Below are positions 1 to 13,955 of a stretch of DNA of 64,000 bases, one piece after another. A program made the position numbers and the translations under genes. How positions within the stretch are numbered: position 1 is the first letter of the stretch; every line of letters starts with the position of its first letter. The DNA comes from Coturnix japonica (taxonomy: Eukaryota; Chordata; Aves; Galliformes; Phasianidae): NCBI RefSeq assembly GCF_001577835.2, contig NC_029516.1, positions 112,424,254 through 112,488,253 of the forward strand. The letters are read 5' to 3'. The notes under the pieces are model-generated. The model was not told the origin of the DNA, searched no databases, and saw only the letters and a program-made list of their open reading frames with translations.

Positions 1-3000
1 ATTCTGCATGACTGCAATAAAGCAGGAGGGTTTAATTGTTGGGAAAAGACCAATCAATCTTTTACTGGAATCCCAGGGATTAATGCAAAAATGGCATAGA
101 GCCCAGCTTTAATAACCTTCAGTGACATATGAACCTTAATTTTCTTCAGTAGGAAGGTATATTTTCTTCAAATGTTTTTTATTTTTAAATTTTATTTTGG
201 TCAGATATTTGACTACTGTAGAGTATACAATACACACAAGCTGTTTGGTGTCCAATTCTGGATTAAGGAGAAAATGTTTGAAACAATTGGAAATCCCTGA
301 ATATACCCTTTTACATGTTTTAAGGGTTTTTAACCCTTCTGTGGGAAAATAGATGAATTAATTAAGTTGATATAAATGAAATTCTAAGCTCTCCAATTGT
401 AAAAATTCATTATCCTGTAATATGAGCATGCCCAGTATTCACTAGATCTGTGATCTATAATTATTTTTTCAGACTATCTATCCGAAATTTCTCCTGTATA
501 CGTTTTCTCATTGGTTTATCTGCAGAGAAAATCCCAGCTGTTGTTAAATTGAAGTACAGCTGAAAAAAACAGACTTTTGAATGTTCCCACAACACTTCTG
601 CTTCTCCATTTTCTAGATGATGGATGAAGACTGGTTTGAATCCAAGAATTTTCCTGTGATCTATGCCATGAAAAGGTGAAGGTGAAACAAAGCAGGAGAC
701 AATTCAGCCAGTTTTGTTGGCTTTGACCTACATTTCCTTCTTGCGCTCCCAATGTAAGCACAGAAGTCTCAGCATTAAATAAAGTCCTCGCAATGCAGTC
801 AGAGAACCATACTGAAATAACTGAAATGGGAACAACTCTGTGAATGTATGCAAAGTTCAAATCTGTCATTTAAGCATCGCTTCTATTAGGAGAGAACACA
901 GTACATACTTCATCACATATATGATGCTGGGAAAGCTTAAAAAGTTCAGTACAGAAATCTTGTCCTTGGTACTGGCACTGGCTCTTCCTTGTCATTCCAA
1001 GAGTCATCCTGTATGTACACGCATGCTTAGACAGTTAGCAAACTGCTAACATTTTGTCAGAAAACATCCCTAGCATTTGTAAATGTGACAGTATCCTCAA
1101 TCCATTTTATTTCCATTTTATTCATCTTCCTTTTTCCTTCCCCCCCCTTCTCTCCCAGCCCAAAGATAAATACATCAGGCTGCTGATATTCTGAAAATAT
1201 GATGTTCTGTTGCTCAAAGAAAATAGAGATAATTCGTTGTCTTTACTATTTTAACTTCTATCTGGAGGTCCTGCAACAGTAAAAATGTTTGATAGATAAG
1301 TAATAGGCAGCATCTTTGGGCCAGGGATATTTATTTTGAATTGCAGAACAAAGCCAGCGTACTTAGTGCCACTAGAATTCAGCACTAAGTGGGTTTGTAT
1401 GCAGCTGAATGGATTTTAAGATATACTTAATAGACCTTTACTTCTCTAAAGCCAAAGAGTGTGCTAATACCAGTGTCAGTGCTTAAAGATGTCACTGCTG
1501 GTACTTTACCTAACAGTGCTGAGCGTACTGTAATTATACAGGTGCCTTATGTGACTAATGGCTATATGAAGTGATCAGAGAAAAGGCTTGCTGAATTTCA
1601 AGGAGCTGGAAATGGCTGGTGGCAGCCCTGCTGTTGTGGTTGAACTCTTTAAATCAAAAGGAATGTGAGCGAGTGTTTGAAGATTCCCAACAGGCAAAAT
1701 GTCTAATATGCCAAAGAGAGAGTAAACGACTCACTGCTATTTTAGGAAGAACTCTCTGTGACAAACTTAAAACCCTAATGGACAGATTTATAACTGAATT
1801 TACTTTCAGCCCTACTCCCTGCTATAAAAAGGTGCAGAAATTATTTCATCTCTCTCTTGCTGGATGAAAGGGCCACACAAAAATGTAATTTTTAGTGCAG
1901 GGAAAACAAAAGGGAGCACAAAGCAAGGAAAATGTTTTCCAATCACAGTCTTCTTTCAAATGCCCTACAAAACAGATTTGTGCTGACAGCACAATTTAAA
2001 AGTCTTAAGCTGACTGTATTGATCTTTATTCTATTGTAGAAAATCAGTGTCGGCTCTGCATAAAATGATCACAGTTTGATAGCCTCCATGATAATACATT
2101 CTGAAATTAAATCTTTGGAAGCTAAGTTCTACTGTCACTTATTAAATTCATGAAACTTAAATTCATTAAATTCAACTGGAAAAATAACATCATGCTCTCA
2201 CACAGGCGATTATCAACATTTGCTCTGGGGACCTCTGAGTTTGACAGAACTAAATGATACAGTTTTTTGCATGCATAATATCCAAATATTTGCACTGGCT
2301 ATATAGATTTACACAGGGCTGTGTTTATATGGATTCCTGCCTGAGGTGGCTAGCTAAAAGCAACCTGCCTTCTAAAAGGGACACAGTCATGTCAGCATGG
2401 GAAGATGCATGGTGACTATGGGAGGAAAAGCACTTTGTAGGCTGTTTGGTCCCAGGCTGGTTCCAGGATGATGAAGCATACAAAGCAAAGGATTTGTTCT
2501 CTGGGATCACATTGAGAGCTGTTTGGAGGCATCTCAGCTCTGCATCTGGGTTTTGTATTGGCAGTCAGGCAAGGATGGGTCAGAGAAGGGCGAGGCCCAA
2601 GCTGGTGAGATGGGTATAGGGGCAGCCTTTCTATTTTTATGGAAGGCCAAAATTATCTGTAAAAACTTAAAAGCATAGCCTGCATTCTGTAAACTAACAT
2701 TTGGGAATTGTGACTGTTATGGCACTGATTATGGTGGTTGAGTTACTGTTGTTATCAGCCTGGGGAAAAGTGGTAAGCAGGTCTCTGGGGAGGCTGCACC
2801 ATGCACGAGTACAGTGCGGACAGTGAAACAGCATGGCAAGAGATTCAAAGGAGCTTGGAAGTGTTTCAGTTTGGATTCATTAAATACTTTACGTGTGTGA
2901 AAGATTCCTCTGCTAGTTTTCCACTAAAATCAACACAACAAGGTGTATTCTGGAGCTGTTTTTATCTGGAATGCTTCTGTTACAAACATTCATCTCAGCA

Positions 3001-3087
3001 GTGTGACAGTGAGTGTTCTGATGAGTGATCGCTGCCACATACCCTACTTCCATTTCCAGTGCACATCAAGGTGGGCTCCATGATGTA
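1..3087. other. Intergenic, no gene recognised
   Basis: AT-rich unique DNA. The open frames are short and show no known domain or splice pattern. No MID1 exon, the expected neighbour in this direction, is seen. Confidence 0.6.
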
Positions 3088-3183
3088 TGTGAGGTCTCAC
3101 TAGCACAGAGTAAAAGGGCAGAATCACCTCCCTTGACTTCCTGACCGTGCTTCTTTTGATACAGCCCAGGATACGGCTGGCAA
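3088..3183 (-). mobile_element. Old CR1 LINE internal fragment
   Basis: The plus strand reads ctcactagcacagagtaaaa and then ttgatacagcccaggatacg, the reverse complement of the CR1 segment just after the reverse transcriptase region. It is diverged and lacks both ends. Confidence 0.55.
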
Positions 3184-3836
3184 AATTAGTTTCTAATAGC
3201 TGCCTCTCCCAGCTGGAATTACATTAAATCCCTTGTGAATATAGTTACCAGATGAAAGGCATCTAGGAAAACAATTAAAGTCAATTAGCAGAAGATCTGA
3301 ACATTTTGATTCTCAGTTTGCTAAACAATCCATTTGTTGTACTGATATTTTATGGGATAAAAGAAGAATATAACAAGAAAAAAATATATGCTTCTTCCTA
3401 CTGGTAACAGGAAGGAAATTCAGCTACAGTTCTGTCAGCATCTGTGGTAATTACAGTGTTTTCTTGCCAGGCTGGTTTCCCTTCCTTGATGCAGAGCTCT
3501 TCCCATCCAAAGGCAGAGGAAGGCTTCCACAACCCCCTGTGTGTTTGCAGGGCTTCAGCCTTCTCTGGGTGAGGTGTAAGCTCTATGGGCAGTGCAGGAA
3601 ACAGCTCGTGTCTAGCCTTGGCTTGTAGGCTGCTGCCCCCTGATTACTGTGTCAGTATTAAATGGGAGGAAGCATGTCCAGAGCAGGTGGGAACTTACTG
3701 TGATGTGCTGGAGTGTGTGTGGAAATCAGTGGGGGGAAAATCTTTCTACCTGACTAAAGTACTGTGTTTTGGCTATTGGAGGTACAGCTTAGTATTGTAA
3801 CCTAGCCTCCTCTGTTTGTTCTATTATTGTTATTTT
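3184..3836. other. Intergenic, nothing recognised
   Basis: Unique sequence between two CR1 pieces, with no gene signal. Confidence 0.5.
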
Positions 3837-4840
3837 CATAGAATCACCAAGGTTGGAAAAGACCTCAAAGATCATCCAGTCCAATCGTTCACCTATTACC
3901 AATAGCTCCCACTAAACCATGTCCCTCAACACAACATCCAGTCTTTCCTTGAACACCCCCAGGGTCAGTGACTCCACCACCTCCCTGGGCAGTGCATTCC
4001 AGTGCCTGGCCACCCTTTCTGAGAACTAATACTTCCTAATGTCCAGCCTGAATCTCCCCTGGCTCAGCTGGAAACCATTCTTAGTCCTGTCACTAATGAC
4101 ACGAGAGAAGAGGCCAACCCCCAGCTCACTACAACCTCCCTTCAGGAAGTTATAGAGAGCAATAAGGTCTCCCCTGAGCCTCCTCTTCTCCAGGCTGAAC
4201 ATTCCCAGCTCCTTCAGCCGCTCCTCATACGGCCTGTGCTCCAGACCCCTCACCAGCTTTGTAGCCCTTCTTTGAACACATTCCAGGGCTTCGATGTCTT
4301 TCTTGCAGTGAGGGGCCCAAAACTGGACTCAGAACTCAAGGTCTCACCAGAGATGAGTACAGGGGAACAATAACCTCTCTGCTCTTTCTGGCAACACTGT
4401 TTCTGACGCAAGCCAGGGTGCCCTTGGCCTTCTTGGCCACCTGGGCACACTGTCAGCTCATGTTCAGCCAAGCATCAATCAGTACCCCCAGGTCCATTTC
4501 CTCTACACAGTTTTCCAGTCACTCTGCCCAAAGCCTGTAGCGTCGACCGGGGTTGATGTAGCTGAAGTGCGGGAGCCGGCATTTGGTCTTGTTGAACCTC
4601 ACCCCATTGGCTTCAGCCCAGATCTCCAGCCTGTTCAGATCCCTCTGCAGGACCTCGCTACCCCCAGACAGATCCACACTCCCAGCCAATTTGGTGTCAT
4701 CTGCGAACTTACTGAGGGTGCACTCGATGCCCTCATCCAGGTCATCAATAAAGATATTGAAGAGGACAGGCCCCAGCACCAACCCCAGGGGAGCATCACT
4801 CGTGACCGGTCGCCAGCTGGATTTAACTCCATTTTCTTTA
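3837..4840 (-). mobile_element. CR1 LINE, 5'-truncated, with reverse transcriptase tail
   Basis: About 1 kb of CR1 in reverse orientation. Its 3' end at the low coordinate shows the tail catagaatcaccaaggttgg. On the minus strand the upper part encodes the end of the reverse transcriptase: SSWRPVTS, then [20 protein letters not shown] and the catalytic-type FADD box in [12 protein letters not shown]. Downstream of it come the CR1 segments [24 protein letters not shown]-like in a second frame (4026-4253), so the coding region is broken. It is the best-preserved CR1 coding piece of the window. Confidence 0.93.
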
Positions 4841-7800
4841 TGTAACGCTATCATCATGGAGCAGATTGATTGCAGTGGAGAACAGAAACTAAGTTCTTGT
4901 TTCCTCAGCACCAATGCATCAGGAGAAATCAAGGCTAATGTTCATTTCCTAAAATAGTGTTAACTTCTGTGAAGAAATGAATTGTTCAGCTGGCCTCTTA
5001 ATCTAGATGACAGTTTTATTACAATTAAAATATCACCTCTAGGAGTCCCTTTGTTTGCATTTGACAGATTTTATTGTGTTTATATAGGCTAATGAAGCAG
5101 AATGAAATTATGCAGCTTATATTAAATTTAAATGACTGATTTATGTATTTAAAACCCCAAATTTATCATGCGTGTGCTTTAACGCTGCATAAACTACATT
5201 AGTTCACCACTCTTTTGTATTCTGCTCAGTGATTTGCCCAACTGAATAAAGCTTTGTGAGTGCTCTAAAATAAGGTGAATTAACATCCAAATAGTTAAAA
5301 TGGGAAATACCATCTTTAAGCAGTTTAGAATGGTAAAAATGTGATTCTAGACCTAGCCTGTTATTCAGGTCAGTGTTCTAATTTTGTGGGTTACCATTAG
5401 TGATATCCATGAAGGGCTTTTATTGGATCCTTTGCCAACTGTGATTTACTTCCTACCCACTCATTGCTGTTGCTGAATGTTACTATTGCTCATTTTTAAT
5501 GTTGTAGCCATTTCTCTTGTTCCCTATTGCATGTGCTGCTTGGATAATGCCTGCTGCGTACGGTAGTCTGTACTTAAATGGAAACCTGAGTACTCACTGC
5601 TCATTTGTATTGATTTGATTGCCATAAATCTGAATACAAGATGCACATTAATCTTAATATTGTTTGATGATAGAATTCCTCTCATTTTACTTCAGATTTC
5701 TGTCATAGATAATTAGAGATCATGTAGTTATTCCATGTTTTCTTCCCTCATTAACAAAAAGAATTAGAAACATGGAGAGACTCACTGGTGATACATATAT
5801 TTTAGATGATAACTTTAAGATGATATGGATTGTATTGTAAAGCATTTCTATATAGAGGAAGCTCAAGGTGGTTAGTCTGGATGTAGAAGACATCTGTAGT
5901 GCAGAAATCTATGCTTAGACAGATTAATCTCAGGGCTAATATCTGAAATATTAAGATATGCACTAATCACAGCGAATACTGTCTATTTTCACTAGCAATA
6001 CAAGTATAAGTGAAGGACTTAGAATACAACTTCTTGTCAATCAACTTCCAAAAGAAATAACTGGAATCATTGCTGATAGGGTGTATTGCACTTAATTCTA
6101 GGAAGCATTTTTCTTTATCTTCCAAGAAGTCTTTTTTAAGGAATGATAATTTTGCTGAAAAGCTTTATTTCAGGGAATAAATTAATTACATGTTTCCAGT
6201 TTGAATTTGACAACAAATTTTGGCTGGAGCAATGATGGAAGGAGAATTTCAGAAGATAGTTTTTCTTTTTGAACAGCAATACTTGGTGAGGTCATGACAT
6301 CATTGATTTATTTTCTTTTGTAGTATTTCTATATCTTCATCTTGGCTTCCTGCATGGGCTATTAGCTCATTGACATATAGTGTTTCATACATAATGCTAT
6401 GGGGGAAAAAAATATTGGGGCTGATTTTTTTATTTTTTCTTTCTCAGTTGTTAAAATTATATGACTGAATAAACAACTTAAATGAATTCTGAGATTAACA
6501 GTACTGTGTAACAATACAAATCATTCTCATCTTTGTGGGTGTGAATAAGTCTGATCTAGGAGTCAGCTTTAGTTCCTAGGGCTTGTTGCAGGATGATGGA
6601 TCTCACTGCCTTCATCCTTTAGCTCCCAGATGTCTGTTCATAGCATCTGTAGATGTACACGGTGTATGGATTTGTCTGCCTGTGGGTGGCATCCACCAAT
6701 TTTATCAACAGAAGGAATCATTTAATCTCTAGCGCTCAGCCCTTGGCTATGCTGATATGTTTTTACACAGAGCAAACAAATATTCATTAACTAGTGTTCC
6801 TTTACAGTGCCTTGTTTGAATCATAGAGAAGTAGGACTAAGCAGGAAATAGGGTGTAAATGTTCTCCTGGCAGATCTTTCCTACTTGTTGCCACCTCCTT
6901 TTTCAGCCATGGAAAGCATATATGTTCACAGACTTGTTAAGTACCTATAATGTTGAAGGATTTGGTGACTGCCATGCATCAGAGGTAGGAAGTCTCAGAA
7001 AACAGAATCTTCTTTAAAAATATAAAGTCTATGATTCTGAAATACTCAGTTTTTATAGCTGATACAAACGAGGAGCAGCTGTGCCTGGTGATGTAAGCTT
7101 AGCAAGTAGTTTCCTCTGCATGACTCACTTGAGGAAATAACACTTCTCTTCCATTGAATTTCCAGTGGGAAAAGATAATACACTGTATTAAAACACACAG
7201 AACCCAACACTAAAAAATATGGCTACTTTGGTATAACATAGTTCTCCTCACAAAGATCAAGGGGGTCAAGTTATGGACTATCCTGCAGTGAGGGCCTGGA
7301 ACAAAGTCCCATATGTTGCCCTTATTGATGTTTCTAGTCTGTGGACAGACTTGTCTTTCTAAGACAAGTCTAAGGTCCTGTCTGCAGATCACATGAAGTG
7401 ATTAGACAGCCTGGCAATACTGGAAAACTCATTAGTGAAGAATATGAGCTGTCATGGAAGACTTCTTTATATTTTATAAAAGAGTGAAAACATATATTTT
7501 TATATATATTTTATATATATATATATATATCAGTGAATGAGGGAATGGTATACTTCCTTCCTGGGGCAGGACTGCCTATTCCATTCTGTCTGGCTTCTGT
7601 ACTTTTGCTCTGCATAAACCACAGTGGTGCAATGATCCTTATGAACAAAGATGTTCCTGTGTGCTAACAATGTACTTGCCCATATGCTGTTAGATAAAGC
7701 CCAGGTAAACTGCTATGTTTTGCAGTAGGCTTATTAAAAAATTGGTATCAGTTTGAAATATACAAAATATGAAAAACCTAGGGTGGAAATAGTACTTTCT

Positions 7801-9277
7801 GTAAGCCTGTAAAGAATGTCTCTCAAGGAAGGGTGTAAGCTGGACAAAACAGTCTCCTAGAGGGCCTGAAGACAACTGAAGACTGTCTTCATTTCTAACT
7901 AACTGGACAGATCCCTAAAGGTTTAAATTATTTATTGAAACCTCAAGCTTCTAGAGATACCATACTTCATTTTGATGCTTTTATTTATTTATTTTCTTTA
8001 AAAGTCATTTGAATTGGGAAAGGAGGATATTCCCTTCAGCAGTTTATGTGCAAAAATCTGTATGTCAGTATATTTAATTGGATCTGTTACAACAATTCAG
8101 ACTGTTCAGTCCAGACTGTGTATGTAAGGATATATGGACATGCCAAAAAAGCAGTCGGCCCCTTCAGTTGCCAGCAAAGGTGTTAATATTTTTCTCAGTT
8201 CTCATAGAAACTCATTGGGATATGCAAAACTCATTCGTTAAGCACTATTGCAGAATGACAGATGCTGACATATATAATTTGACAGCTGCAAATACCAAGT
8301 ACTAGAAAGTGTCGTTTCCCATAAGTATAAAATAATGGGTCATTATTCCCTGACATATTAAAAACCAGGTACTGTGAATAAATGAATCAGTAATCCTTTG
8401 TACTTTAAAACAAGAGAACCTTTTTTTTCTTCTTCCAGAAACAAAGGTGATTTCCTTTGTTCTCCTCTTACCTGCATGTACCATCATCAATTTCCAACTT
8501 GCTGATGAGGTGGGTTGGAGGAGGAAGTTGCTCAAGCCATCTACTTAAAGCATTTTAGACCTTCACGTGTGTAGACAAAGCATGCTGCCTCTCTATATAA
8601 CCAGGGAAGAAATGCCATGTGCATCCAGAAGGTAGTTCAAAGGAAAGGAGCCCACATACCCATATTAGATGTCTGACATGAACAGTGAAAATATTTGCCT
8701 CTTGGGTGTTACCAGTCTGGCTTTGCACTGATCATAGGACATAAGCTGCCATGTGGTCCCTGTAGGAGGGCCTCATCTGTGACAGCTTCTTGCCTTTAAT
8801 TCTGAGCCCACATCTCTGCTCTTAGTGCCCTGGTCACAGTGAACTTCCTTAGGCAGACAGCTAACAGCAGGAGGCCTCTGAGATTTTGGAAGGAGCACTG
8901 GTAGATGTTAGTCTTGCTAAGGGCAAAGAGAAATCTGTCTGTTGGTTGACAGCACAGGAGGGGAGGAGAGACATCATGCTCAGTGAAGCACTGCTGGGGC
9001 TGCACTGCCTGTCGGGGCCGCATGGTGCTGCAGGCTGGAGTGCTGCTGTGCTTAATGTGGCCTGAGTCCTCAAATAAGCCACATGATGCCAGTCACAGTG
9101 TCAATATAGTTATCATATTTAGCAGGCTTCAACTCAGACTGTTTCCCAGTTCCTGCTTATATTTACTGGACTTGCATTCACAAATGTGGCTATCCTATAC
9201 CTTGTAATTAGTAGTTAAAATGTAGCTATAACATATGTCCCGTCCTTCCTTCCACCTCATTTGATCTTCCATCTCTA
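4841..9277. other. Intergenic, AT-rich, no gene recognised
   Basis: About 4.4 kb with only short meaningless open frames, including one TA-rich microsatellite at 7492-7530. No CR1 copy was recognised here. Confidence 0.55.
7492..7530. repeat. (TA)n microsatellite
   Basis: Alternating TA runs interrupted by short T tracts, about 39 bases, ending in a pure TA run. Confidence 0.85.
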
Positions 9278-10010
9278 GGTGAAGACCAGTGTCTCACAGG
9301 GGTATGGTGACCAGTATTCAATATCTTTGTTGGAGACATGGAAAGTGGGATTGCATGCACTTCCAGTAAGTTTGCCATTGATGCCAAACTTCGTAGTGTG
9401 ATCAGCACACTGGAGGGGAAGGGCTGTCGTCCAGAGGGAACTTGAAAGTCTTGAGAGGTGGGTCTTTGTGAACAGTGGTTCAACACTGCCAAAAGCAAGG
9501 TCCTGCACCTGGGTCAGGACTGTCCCGAACACAAATCCAGGCTGGGTAATGAATGTATAGGAAGCAGTTCTGCAGAGAAGAACTTGTGGGTTTTGGTGAA
9601 TGAAAAGCTCAACATGAACCAGCATATGTGCTCTTGCAGCCTGGAAGACCAACTGCGTCCTGGACTGCATCTGAACAGGGGTGGCCAGCAAGGAGAGGGG
9701 GATGATTGCTCCCCTCTTCTCTGCTTTCATGAGACTCCGTCTGGAACAATGTGTCCAGGTCTGGGGCCACCAGCACAAGAAAAACATAGAGATATTGGAG
9801 GCCATGGGGATGACTCCAAGGAGTGGATGAAGGGGTTTGTTTCATCTGGAGAAAGCTCGGGAGAGACTTTCCACACTTAAAGGGGTCTACAAGAAATCTG
9901 GAGAGGGACTTATCATGGAATGTAGAGACAGGACAAGGGGTAATGGTTCTGAACTAAAAAGAGGGATATATATACTGGATATAAGGAAGAAATTCTTCCC
10001 TATGAGGGAA
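9278..10010 (+). mobile_element. Old CR1 LINE fragment lacking its 3' tail
   Basis: The plus strand follows CR1 from the end of the reverse transcriptase (tattcaatatctttgttggag, then tttgccattgatgccaaac) through gcaaggtcctgcacctgggt, tacaagaaatctggagaggg and gataaggaagaaattctt-like sequence. It has many changes and frame breaks, and stops before the usual 3' end and octamers, so a 3' deletion or later break is likely. Confidence 0.85.
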
Positions 10011-13000
10011 GAATGTACATAGTGAAATAATTAGACAGAATAAAACTGACTGGAAATATGACATTTATGTAAATATTTTCTGGGATTCTACACTTTTTGG
10101 TTTTGTTTGTTTCCACATTTAGCACAGTAGCCTTCTGGTCTGTGACTGGGCTCCTAGGAACTATAATGACATAAACAGTGATTAGATGGAAGTTAGAAAC
10201 ATCATGACTGTACTGAACAAATATGCATAATTAAGATGTGTCTGTATCAGTAAGAGTGGAAAAAAAAAATGAATATATTTCAAATATTCCAATTTTAATA
10301 CCTCATTAGTAAAAGATCATAAATATTAGCTTAAGGAATGGATTAAAGGGAACTCCTCCCCTTACCCCATTTCACTTATTTCTTCTTCTTTATTTTACAG
10401 TTGATAGTGATTTAGATATCTACAGAATTTGTTGAGTCTTTGCCATTTTTTTATGCCTAGGAGCTTATAACTGCAGGCTGCCAATCATTAGGCTGAACTG
10501 GTGAAAGGGAACATAGGTGCCTCATAGCAGCCTTTGTGAACTCATGCTTTCTGTGGCATTAGAAGCCAGTCTTCCAATGCTGATCTCTTTAAAAACAGAT
10601 ACTTGACAGCGGGGTTTATTTTTAGCTCCAAGAATATACTTTTGTTGTCTTTGAAGACATGGAACTTTGGAACAAATGTGCAGGATAGGAGATTACAGAC
10701 AAAGAAGCTAGCCAGCATTGCGGAGATGAAAAGAATGGGTGTATTTTCTCTGGTTTCCTAAGCTGCACGCTAATCAAGTATTAAAGACCTGTTAAATACT
10801 GTTATCAGTGATTATTTAGGCAAGATTCAAACTTTTCTACCTCTAGAGCAGATTTGGGATTTGTGTCTGTTCAGTGACTTTGGTCGACTTTCAGAGAGTG
10901 TAGATAATTTTCTTTTAAAATGGCTGTATCATAAATGATGCCTTTTTACCCCTTAGCTGGTCAAGATCTAAAAGAAAAAAATAAGAAAAAAACAGAAACC
11001 AAAATGTTTTTCAGGAAACTCTTGGGATGGGGGATTTGGAATGTATGCCTACCTGTCTTCGTTTTCTTTCTATTTTGAGTGCAGGTAACTAAAATTTCCC
11101 TTTGGTACAGCAGATCAGCAGCCTCCTTAGTATTTGTTGGCAGCCTAGTTTGCTTTTGTCTGTGTAAAGCAGAAAGGGGCTATGCAGGCATGGAGCAGTA
11201 GTAAAGTGGTTGAGACGCTGCTGGCAGCAGAGTCCGCAAAGAAACCATCATATCGGAATGAAAACAGCTGTCTGCCAGCACCATAAACATTAGGAAATGT
11301 TGTGGGTGATTAGTTGCTGCTACTAATGTGTGAAAGTTGGCCTGTTTGCATACGAGCAAAATGAACTCCTTTTTACTTCTTGCCACTCAAACATAGAAAT
11401 CACAGGACATTATGGGATTGATTATGAGCCATAAAAGCCAGGAAGTCTAGTTTTAGAGTGAAAGCCATGGTAATAACTGTCTCTTTCTATTTGGATGTCA
11501 TTGTGTGAAAAGCTTAGGTGAAATGAAAAGGAACAGGAAACAAACCTCAAATGGAGAGTGGGACAGAACTCTAATGGGAAAAGCATCCTGGTCAGGAAGA
11601 AACACTCGAGCATGTAATGGAAGGCATCTGGCATCTTTCTTTTTTCTTCTTTCTTTCTTTCTTTTTTTATTTTTCCTAAGACAGTAAACCTTAGTTGTCA
11701 TTGAATAAGACAAGCAGGACTACTCAATAAATCCCCATTCTGTTAAGTGCCACAGTCTTTTCCACCAGAGACATCCTCCTTATTTCCACCATCCCATCAG
11801 ACTGAATATTCTAAACAAACATCACTGATTCAATGAAAGCTAGAAAAAAAATTCCAGAATAATAGCAAAAAAGAAAATATAGAAGCTTTTATTATGAAAC
11901 CTTTAATTACATTTTTTCCAGGATAAACTGCTTAGTAGGACATTTCAAAATTGAATCAACTGTGACTATAAATCTGTGAGTTTAATGTGGATTAAAATTA
12001 TCCGTGTTTTGTGCTTGGATCTTGTCTTTCTATGAGGGATTTCTCTCCCTGAATTGATTATTAAATAGATCTGAAAACCAAGGGCAGAAGGTGGGGATAC
12101 TTAATTTTCTTTTCTCTTTTATACCTCTGAGCAGTCTGCTTTAAGCAATCATAACAGAGATAAATATTTACATAGCACCTGCCAGTCTATGGCTTAAAAG
12201 CTCTTAACACACTACAATATATATACTATTGTATGGAAATAGAAAAAAAATACAGTTCTAGGGTGAAAGGTAATTTCTAGCTGATAGCAACGCTGGAAAA
12301 TAAGAAGTTAACTCAGTTTAGAGCGAAGTAAAACAGAACTATTTGCACTAGGCACCCACTACAAGAGCAGACTTAATATAATACTTTCACTACTGCAAAA
12401 TCTGTCAGTGGGAATTTTCAACCCTAATTTTTCTTATCTTTCAGACACGGGCAGGTAAAGCGTAGGCCCATCAAAACAAAGGGGTGGTTTAGTACTTACT
12501 CTTATAAAGGACATCAGCTTGTTCCACAAATATAGTGAGGTAGACCCTTGGAAGTAATAGGAAGATCTGTTTCCAAGAGCTCACAAGGGGTTAAGAGGGG
12601 CTGTAGAAATGACTGATGCTTTTGCCTAAGCAATAAAACTAAGTTCTCAGGTGGAGGGAGACTGCAATATTTCTGAATGCTTTTTCCTCACAAAAATGTC
12701 ACAAAAAGATTTTATTTCATTTCACATGATCCACTTCATTGTATTTGCAAGAAAAGTAAAGGAAATGAAGGCTTTTACTCTGGGAAATGCCTTTTTTTGT
12801 TGGGTTTTGGTGTGCAGTTTTTGTTGTTGTTGATTTTAATGCTAGGCAGCAGCCTGGTGATTTAGGAGTCACCCTCAGGAGAATACCAGGACCTACAGAT
12901 GGTATCAAGGGAGCCTTAATTTCTTCTACTCTGACTGGTCAACGCTGACTAAATAATTAATGATCTACTAGAGAAATCTAATGAACAGCAGATCTACAGT

Positions 13001-13744
13001 CCTTAGGAAAAAGTCCTACAGGTTGTTCCATAAAGTCACTCTCATCCTGCAGGATGAATATTCAAGTATTCCATTGAAAGTAGGGCACCTCCGAGAGGAA
13101 GGCATGAAAGAGCCCTCCCTCCAAATGCCATGTCTCACAGGACAGATTTATTTCATAAACATTAGCAAACTGCTAACTCTTGCATGTGTAACCTTAATTA
13201 AAGCAGAATGTAACATTCTTTCTTTTAAGCTAGTTAGGAGGTTTTTTCTACTTACTAGGAAGAATATTTTTAGAAAACAAATCAAATGTCCTAAGTGATA
13301 GTGTGTATATATAGTACAAGTATGCTAAATTTGACCTTTGAAGGAGCTCTTAGCTCTTCTACCTCCAAATCAAAACCAAGAGAATAAAACTTGCTCTGGA
13401 TTAAAGTGACATACTCCTTATTTAAGACTCAAAAGAGAGATACTTCTGTCCAGATATCTGCTTTGTAATTTTTGTCCCTAATAATTTCACAGGAATTTCA
13501 AAAAAAATATTCATGATATTTCTGATTCTTCAGAATCAATGCACTTAGTACTGGATACAGCGTAACAACATGGTATACAGTAATATGTGCTATGCCAAGA
13601 TGATAACCCCAGCCCCCGGGAATTCCATCTCTGTAAGTAGGGTACCTTCTCTTCACCCTCCAAGGAAGGAGACAAGAGTTGTGAGCATACTGGCTGACCA
13701 GCACAAGCAATGAGTTCTGTTGTCCCCCGTTCCGGATCTGCCTT
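10011..13744. other. Intergenic, no gene recognised
   Basis: About 3.7 kb of AT-rich unique DNA with a pyrimidine microsatellite at 11641-11676. No exon-like open frame with plausible protein content was found. Confidence 0.55.
11641..11676. repeat. (CTTT)n pyrimidine tract
   Basis: Run of cttt units within a longer T-rich stretch. Confidence 0.8.
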
Positions 13745-13955
13745 CACAGAATCAATTGAGATGGGACCTTTAGAGGTCACCTAGCCCAACCCCTCTGCAA
13801 TGAACAGGGACACCTACAGCTAGAGCAGGTTGCTCAGAGACCTGTCCAGCCTGACCCTGAATGTCTCCAGGGACAGGGCATCCACCAGCTCTCTGGGTAA
13901 CATTTTTCCTTTTCCAATGCTTCATTACCCTTGTTGTAAAAATAAAAATAGAACT
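13745..13955 (-). mobile_element. Old CR1 LINE 3' fragment
   Basis: The plus strand reads cacagaatcaattgagatgg, gacctttagaggtcacctag and later ccagggacagggcatccacc, the reverse complement of a CR1 3' end. It is diverged and short. Confidence 0.85.

Noticed and set aside
516-869. 117-codon minus-strand open frame
   Set aside because: The product has no recognisable domain, there is no supporting splice or promoter context, and the length is expected by chance.
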